Assembly: GCA_025738555.1 (NCBI GenBank) | Contig: JAOVFP010000007.1 | Location: 1,488,001 to 1,552,000 of the forward strand | Origin: Cyathus striatus | Lineage: Eukaryota; Basidiomycota; Agaricomycetes; Agaricales; Nidulariaceae | Reading direction: 5' to 3' | DNA: 64,000 nucleotides | Shown here: piece by piece, positions 57,205-64,000 of the stretch | How positions within the stretch are numbered: position 1 is the first letter of the stretch | How the letters are laid out: the number at the start of each line of letters is the position of its first letter | Translations under genes and position numbers: made by a program | The notes under the pieces: model-generated | Told to the model about the DNA's origin: nothing | The model's database searches: none | The model's input: the letters and a program-made list of their open reading frames with translations, nothing else

Positions 57205-58719
57205 TCACTATCCATTCATATGTGTTAAACATGCATGGTTCTTTAACCATATATTCTTCTCTGTCTGGCTGTTACATGTTTCTATAATGTTCAATACCAT
57301 TGTAATAACCTAATCATCTTCATACCTAGAATAACCATTATGGTTATTATTTTGTCATTTTATTACATCTCTAGTCTTGCTTGTAAAACATGTTATACCA
57401 TCTCATTTCCAAATTTATTATACACTCTTAACAGGACTAAGACTCTAATTACATATACACTCTACATCCTCTAATTTAGTTTCTTATTACTATTACACTT
57501 CTATAACATTATATTTGTCATATACTGTGTTACAACCTTCAATTTTACAAGTGCAAATTCATTTCCTCTGCTTTTTATAATTTACTCCATGCTTTCAGAT
57601 ATGCAAGAGGTAATAATTAGTACACTGTAATATAATTTCTCCATAGTCATGTGCAACATTGTTATCAACAGGATTGGACCTCATCTGTCAAAAAAGTATG
57701 TGTCAATGATTCACAGTTGACAGATCAATCATAACTAATCAATGTAAGAGGCTGAATTTCATTGCTAAGCAATGGACTGAGAATTAAATGTAGTGTCACT
57801 CAGTACTCTTATTCCTAGATCATGAAAGGTATGGGAACAATTATTACTGCAGACCTATTGGGACCAACCCTATCAATATTTGATCAACTCATCTATAGGT
57901 TGAATAGTGTATAATATAACCACCATTAACTGATTATGCTAACACTGGTATTGATCAGTGTGACATGTGTAAGAGCGTGACAATCGTGACATGTTAGAAA
58001 TATGTCACATATGTGAAGGGCATAAATGTGTGACAGTCGTGACGCGCGTATAAACATGACAGTCGTGACACGTGTGAAAAGCGTGACAAACGCTATGCAC
58101 ATATAAATGTGACAGTTGTGACATGCAGGAAGAATGTGACAAATGTGATGCATGGGAATTCTCTAGAGTGCAAGAATGATGTGGAGCACAAGAATTATTA
58201 GAAGTGCAGGAAGTATGTGATGCATGGGAAATATGTGACATGTGGGAAGAGCATGACAATCATGATTTGCCAGAATGATCTGGAGTGCGGGAATTATGAG
58301 AAGCGCAGGAAATGTGTGACACACATGAAGAATGTGACAAATGTGACATGAAGTACAATAGTAATATTCAATGATATAGTAATATTCACTTCAAAATAGC
58401 CAATGATCACATATGATCACCATATTATAATGAACCTACAGTAATAATACTCAATTCAAAATAAGTTAATGATCACATATGATCACTCCATTACAATAGT
58501 AATATTCACTTTAAAATAAGATAATGATCACATATGATCACTATTAAATCTAGTATTAATAGGTGAATATGCACTGAAAATGCAAAATGCACAAGATGGT
58601 CATTGTTAATGATCGCAGCGATCATAAAACACTTCATTTTTATGATCACTATGGCTAACACCCCTCAAATGTATGTGAAATTCATGTGTAATTCACATGA
58701 AGTGCAAATGGAATATTAC

Positions 58720-58998
58720 TCTTACTATATATAGTATAGCATATAAAAAAAAGAGTGTTCACACTGGTGTTCAAATGCTCACCCTCGCAAAACCAGCCAT
58801 GTATTTCCCACAACTAGCACACTTAACCACTATGCCATATGATCTTATTTCTTTCGACACGTCGACCCACCTGCATTCATCAGCAGTCGCTTGCAGGTGA
58901 GTTTTTTTTAGTGTGTATTTATACCCACACAACTGACACTTTGTTATCAATTACAGCTCTCACTTCCAGGTGTGCGCTTCATGTCAATATGGCAATGT
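58720..58998. other. Spacer, no gene
   Basis: Contains a patch whose minus strand has an A-box-like TGGCATAGTGG at 58834-58844 but no B box in the right orientation. Nothing else is supportable. Confidence 0.35.
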
Positions 58999-59537
58999 GA
59001 GTGGTGTCAGCCAATTTGTTCATGACTTGCCCAGGAAAAATGAGTGCCACAATTCTAAATCACCACCAAAAAAATGAGTGCCATTTTTATAAGGCATATT
59101 CAGTAAATGTAATGGAGTGGTGATCATTGGCACTCATTTATGTATTGCTATTGACTACTAGGGTATTATATTAGTATAGTATGGAGGCACTCAAAAGTGA
59201 TCATTTTAAGAATATTAGAAGGTGTGCCAATGATCACTTTTGAGTGCCTCCATACTATACTAATATAATACCCTAGTAGTCAATACCAATACATAAATGA
59301 GTGCCGATGATCACCTTCTAATATTCTTCAAATGATTACTTTTGAGTGCCTCCATACTATACTAATATAATTCCCTAGTAGTCAATAGCAATACATAAAT
59401 GAGTGCCAATGATCACCACTCCATTACATTTACTGAATATGCCTTATAAAAATGGCACTCATTTTTTTGGTGGTGATTTAGGATTGTGGCACTCATTTTT
59501 CCTGGGCAATTCATGATCAAATTGGCTGACACCACTC
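58999..59537. mobile_element. Foldback MITE with GAGTGGTGTCAGCCAATTTG ends
   Basis: The ends GAGTGGTGTCAGCCAATTTG and its inverse at 59518-59537 are followed by long complementary arms (AAAATGAGTGCCA, AATCACCACC, TTATAAGGCATATTCAGTAAA). The whole 539 bp folds into one hairpin, with an internal duplication of the block GAGTGCCTCCATACTATACT. The terminal GTGTCAGCCA is shared with the element at 53733 and the end at 61000, marking a common family. No clear target duplication. Confidence 0.85.
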
Positions 59538-59539
59538 TA

Positions 59540-60470
59540 TAATTATATTTCAAATGTTTGTAAGTTTCAAGACTTTCTGTTTCTTTCTACCATTCACTTT
59601 TTTTTTTTCTTCAGAAAAGATATAAATGGAAAACTGTAGCTTGAAACACCCCAGTTTCTGCCAACTATTGTATCTATTCTAATTCTCAAGATACCATGGT
59701 TTTTTACAAATATCTGCTATAATTCTTTTTGGTGTTGTTTATACTCTGCAAACAATTTAACTGTTTTAATGATCTTCACATAGATTTCTTTGTGATAGTG
59801 TTGTTGGTTTTGACTTGTCAGGCCCAGGGCATGCCGGTATGAAGAGTTTATTTCTAGCAATATGACATACAAGCATGCTAACATATTCCCAAGCCTTTTC
59901 AGTCATATACCTGCCACTTCTCACATTTTACACCACTAAGGTCACATCTCTGGCTCTATCTAAAATTTTATAACCTTAGTCTACAGCTTATATATTCATG
60001 TTAACTACCTTCAATATTATTATAAGCAGATACATTCTATTCTGTGCTGGTATGCCCAACTTTTAGTTTTGTATTTTTTGTTAGCTCATTTCGAGTTTTA
60101 AGGTCTATATAGCATATATGAATCTTATTTCAACCTTTCTCATCGCCATTTGCTATAGCTTATTACAGTTCTAGTACAACCATTTGAGCTTGTGTTATTG
60201 GTATGCATGAATCTTACAGTGCTGTTATAGAGAGAGTAAAAGTAACCTATGGGTTTATGGGCTATGATCTCACACTATACTACATAGTAAGTTTAAACAA
60301 CTGTAGTAATATCAGAGTTCTAATGAACTGTGACTTAATAGAATTTGATTTGGATATGAACACCAGTTATGTTTTGATGATCATGAGTGTTTATTCTGAG
60401 AAATCTACTATGGATATTTCTACTTCACCATCAGAACATGTCAAATTGCCAGCTAGCCTCTCTGTTTGAC
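59540..60470. other. No gene seen
   Basis: AT-rich DNA. An 88-residue open frame at 60203-60469 reads loosely like protein but matches nothing I know, so I do not call it. Confidence 0.35.
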
Positions 60471-60559
60471 ATTGGCAGACATAGATCTGGTGCATAATTC
60501 ACTCTATCCCCTTTTATAATGCCACCAAAGAGTGGATCACTCTTTAACCAAAATAATCT

Positions 60560-61014
60560 TGAAGTATTGTGTGTGACATGTCTAAAACTGTGACACATGT
60601 GACAAAGTGTGACATATGTGACAACCCATTATGCCACCTGCATGACCTAATGATCACTTACAATCACTTACAAGTGTGGGAATATTCTGATAATATTTTA
60701 GTAAATGATCACATTTGAGTGTGGGAACAATCTGCTAGTCCTATCATAAATAATCATATTTGAGTGTGGGAATATTCTGCTAGTATTATAGTAAATGATC
60801 ACATTTGATTGTGAGAATATTCTGGTGGTAATATGTAAATGATTATATTTGAGTGTGTGAATGCTGTAGTAGTCCTATTGTAAATGATCTGAGCATAAAT
60901 TATCACATTTGAGCATGGTAATATTCTGCTAGTCCTATGGTAAATGATCACATTTGATCACCTAAGCAATCATTTTTTGCCCTGGTAAAAAGTGATTACA
61001 CTGGCTGACACCAC
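60560..61014. repeat. Right-hand end of a GTGTCAGCCA-family element
   Basis: Same order as the other members: GTGACACATGTGAC-type repeats (60575-60625), then TGATCACATTTGAGTGTGGG units repeated about six times (60650-60960), then TGGCTGACACCACTC at about 61000-61014. The matching left end is not recognisable, so this may be a solo end or the far end of a larger nested element. Confidence 0.6.
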
Positions 61015-61019
61015 TCATG

Positions 61020-62005
61020 AAGGTGCATAAGAGAAGAGAATGGGGAGATGAGAGGATGAGTCAGAGGAGGGGATGGAGTGAGGGAAGAGTGCCAGGGTGT
61101 GACATTGAGATGGGGTTGTTCCAAAAATCCAAAAAAGGAAGTGGGTAAGGATGTAAGGTTTAGTATGCTAAAATTTGACAAGTTGGAACAAGGGGGTCCA
61201 AGGATTTTGCTGAGCCATATTGGATTAGGGAGGGGGGGTGTTCCCAAGTTCTCTTAAATTTTTTCTCAACCTCACTTAGAAATTTCTATTTTAGTGTGGG
61301 TTTGATGTATAAAGCTTGATATCATCCATCATGTATTAGTAAATGAGTAAAAGATGCATCCAGCACCCAGTTCAAACTGAATAGTGATATCAACCATGAG
61401 ATCTTATGAGTCATTCAATTAACTGTGTAGCATGGAGAAGAAGAACCACCACATTAGTGTAAGCTCAAGTTAATGTGCACCAGAAAGAGAATGACAAGTT
61501 CTTATAGGTCTTCAGGGTGCCATAGAGATGGAACAATATGTCGGGTTCATTGGCATTGAACACTTCACAATAGACCAATTTTCAGAGGCAGATATATAAA
61601 CATTGGCTTGATAGCAGGTAGAATAAAACTGAGCTCTGTTAGGAGAGGATGACACATGAATTTGAAGCACTGAAGATTCGTGTCAGAATGTAGAGCCAGT
61701 GGAAAAATGATATGGTGTACTAAGTACTTACTACAGCCTCATCAGGAAATTCCCAGTTCACTAAATTAGTCAAGTTAGTTCAACTAAGGTGTACCCCTTA
61801 TCTTATAGTTCCTTATTTAAACTTATATGTAACATATTTCAGCTTAAGTGTACTAATGTATGCACACACTACTCACTAAGTTCACCTTAGCATCACTTAA
61901 ATATACTTGATACAATGTAAGTAAATGTTAATAAGTCAAAATAGGTTACCACCAATAGCTTATTGTAACTTAGTACTAACTAATTGTCATTTATATCAGT
62001 GATTG
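61020..62005. other. No gene seen
   Basis: A GA-rich stretch (61020-61240) with a G7 run, then featureless AT-rich DNA. Confidence 0.35.
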
Positions 62006-62010
62006 CAATA

Positions 62011-62312
62011 GGGGAATTCAAAGTTGGCTATTTTGTAGCATTGCTACCGGTCACTACAGACAAATCACTACAATATTGCCAAAAACCATGAGCAGCAATT
62101 CAAACAGAGAATTTCACTATGCACATTCACTAAGATTTACTATTTCCTACTTATATATCTTGTTCAGATTTGGATTTCATAAGGTGAAAGGATGTGGTTC
62201 CTGTCAGCACTATCTCAACATTATAAATTCCGAACTGATTGCTGATTGTTCTCCTTAGTAACAACACAGAAATCAGTGTAGTGTATTGTGTTACGCCAAC
62301 TTTGAATTCCCC
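62011..62312. mobile_element. TA-flanked MITE with GGGGAATTCAAAGTTGGC ends
   Basis: GGGGAATTCAAAGTTGGC at 62011-62028 is perfectly inverted at 62295-62312. TA flanks both (62009-62010, 62313-62314). At 302 bp with no gene it is a classic MITE of the Tc1/mariner type. The ends are similar to those of the MITE at 30938. Confidence 0.85.
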
Positions 62313-62319
62313 TATTTAT

Positions 62320-64000
62320 ACTTTACCTAAGTTGTAGCACATATTATGCTTATTAGTATATCTCTACTTTAGTCTATAAGTAGTTATTATAATTTGCTGC
62401 CTTCTACGTAATCCTAATGTTTCAAAAAATAAAATGCACTTACAAAGTTATTATATTCAAGGGATTATCAAAACATATACCCATATCTCAAAGCTTGTAC
62501 ACACTGCAACCAAATTGTAAAGTCGATGTGTCCAAGCTGCCAAATGTGACAGCTGCTATTGCTGTTAAGCTGAAATGAGTTGCCAGCCAATCAAATCGTT
62601 GGGAAGCTGATGCAATTATCACATGATTTATCCATGTCATGAACATGTTGTCACTCAGTCCCAGTGAAAAATTGGCCTAGGGATATCAAGCTGTATTGTG
62701 CAAGATATTGTTTCCAGGTTTTTAACAAGGGACATCTAGGGTACTTTGCCGAGACACAAAAAGAAGTCTTGGCAGCATTACACATACAAAACAGTGGGAT
62801 GTCTCTCAATCATTTTCTCAACAGCATCTGGGCATTTCGAGTGATATCTGGGGTAAGCTGGATTGTGAGAGTGCTATCATAAACTTTCGCTTATGGCATT
62901 CATTTCCCATTTCCATCAGTTGCACTTACATATATAATTGTAACGCTTATGCATAGCATACGACAGGCCCTTTCTTTTCATTCCCACCAACTTCCCACCA
63001 ACTTCTCACACCTCACACAATTTAACTGACACTGTTTCACTCCTCCCTCACCTTATCCTCACCTTATCCTCACCTATCTGCGAGCAACACTACATGTCTT
63101 GAAGTGGTCTTTCATAGGTATGTGGCATAGTATCTTTTCGTCTTGAAATGTACCCATTTGACTCATTTAGTAAACGAACTCGGAACCAGCGAGGACTTCA
63201 TCAAACTTCCCCATATTCCTGCCTTCAACTTCGACTCCCAGCAATACTTTTGTCCACAACCAACCCACCATCGACCCTCTACCTCTGATGGTTGGTCCAC
63301 AAGATGGTTGTTAGATTTTGGGTGCATGGGTCGGCGAAGCGGGGTGTGACATGTGCAAGGTATGATTTCAATTAATTTTCAGAAAATTATTGCTAACACT
63401 ACTTTATATCTGTTCAGTTGCATGAAGTTGGGGCTCACACATAGTAAGTCAGTTGAAGTACTGGGGCTTGGCTAGTATAGTAGTATTGTAGCATCAGATG
63501 TGTTGGATACTGACAAATGTACCCCAGTAGATAAATTTCCAATATATGTGCTTTTGATTTTATTTCTATACCTGTACAAATTCCTCAGAAATGCTTCAAC
63601 AACACCAGATACAGCTAGAATAAGATGAAAGCAGCACTAGATATCGCTATATTTGCCAAGAAGTTAGCAGCTTGGCAAATCCAACTTATTCTTGGCACTT
63701 GTCCAGCCTTGACATATTTAGATCTTACACGAAAAAAATCGTTATATTCCAGATTTTATTGCAATATCAAGTCACATCTGGTCCTCGGTACCACTGGATA
63801 GCACTCGACATTACTAGACTGACTTTTGACTGGGAGTACTCAGTGTTCAACTCTTTCAACTTGTTTGACTTTTCCCACCTTCCCCTTGCTTCCCCCCTCT
63901 CATCCCCCATCACTTTCTGTCTGCACACATATATTACTGTCCTCTTCCCTCAATACTTCTTCACACCTCTCATGTATTATCTTCTGTTCTGGGTGATAGT
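62320..64000. other. Unassigned; possible host gene upstream DNA at the right edge
   Basis: Two plus-strand frames read like protein but are unassigned: 62664-62882 (LYCARYCFQVFNKGHLGYF) and 63143-63349 (DFIKLPHIPAFNFDSQQYF). Around 63840-63990 the plus strand becomes CT-rich, as often seen just upstream of fungal gene starts, so a gene may begin beyond the window. None of this is firm. Confidence 0.25.

Larger units (their letters stand above)
53733..58668. mobile_element. Element with ~1.1-1.2-kb inverted repeats
   Basis: Left arm 53733-54964 and right arm 57605-58668 are inverted copies. The end motif is GTGTCAGCCA on the left and GTGTTAGCCA inverted on the right. Both then have GTGATCATAAAAATGAAGTG, TGATCATATGTGATCAT units, GTCAC-type repeats and a GATGAGGTCCAATCCTGTTG block. 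The space between holds a mariner deletion derivative (55506-56140), a non-autonomous hAT (56293-57204) and a pair of 300-bp inverted segments. No transposase is visible. The superfamily is unknown. Confidence 0.78.

Noticed and set aside
58770..58860. tRNA-like gene on the minus strand
   Set aside because: A perfect A box is present, but the B-box-like TTCAAAT lies on the opposite strand, so the two cannot belong to one pol III gene.
60203..60469. 88-residue open frame as a gene
   Set aside because: No recognisable family, no splice partners, AT-rich surroundings; likely chance.

Overview
The window looks like nuclear DNA of a filamentous fungus, most likely an Agaricomycete basidiomycete with a large, repeat-rich genome. 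The support is indirect. Introns are 48-74 nt with GT-AG ends. There is a KDZ transposase with CxC5/CxC6-like cysteine clusters, a GCM-like zinc-domain transposase relic, Agaricomycete-type hAT relics, and an NB-ARC-TPR (NLR-like) relic of the kind common in mushroom-forming fungi. Ordinary host genes are almost absent. The only convincing one is a multi-pass membrane protein at 19.9-21.0 kb; gene pieces at 1-57 and 15.6-16.1 kb are weaker.

Layout. 0-5 kb: start of a host gene on the left edge, then decayed repeats. 5.1-14.6 kb: a small CTGGCA-type element, then a large inverted-repeat element that contains a complete 4.5-kb PIF/Harbinger transposon (7423-11931) and a decayed Tc1/mariner relative (12353-13542). 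14.6-16.1 kb: diverged duplicated flank and a possible small gene. 16.3-19.5 kb: an intact Tc1/mariner-superfamily transposon with an 866-aa transposase. 19.9-21.8 kb: membrane protein gene and its upstream region. 21.8-36.6 kb: a graveyard of hAT relics, inverted-repeat elements, TA-flanked MITEs, a GCM-type transposase pseudogene, a TIR element with telomere-like repeats and a solo LTR. 36.6-45.9 kb: a nearly complete KDZ transposase gene with three lesions, followed by two arrays of palindromic minisatellites and tRNA-like sequences. 46.9-48.6 kb: NLR-like pseudogene. 50.4-53.5 kb: further relic ORFs. 53.5-61.0 kb: nested long-inverted-repeat elements, a deletion derivative of the mariner family, a non-autonomous hAT with a perfect 8-bp target duplication, and a foldback MITE. 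62-64 kb: a TA-flanked MITE and unassigned sequence.

How the parts relate. Only two elements carry unbroken genes: Harbinger (transposase plus a Myb/SANT-like partner, convergent) and the mariner element. The mariner family also has two shortened relatives in the window that share its terminal pattern. The broken genes carry in-frame stops that can each be explained by a C:G to T:A transition, which suggests deamination of silenced DNA rather than random decay. Several elements share a C-run terminus (TTTAC-CTCCCCC) but each carries a different family of palindromic subterminal repeats.

Gene models, splice joins and element ends were worked out by eye from the sequence. Family assignments rest on recognised motifs, not on searches.
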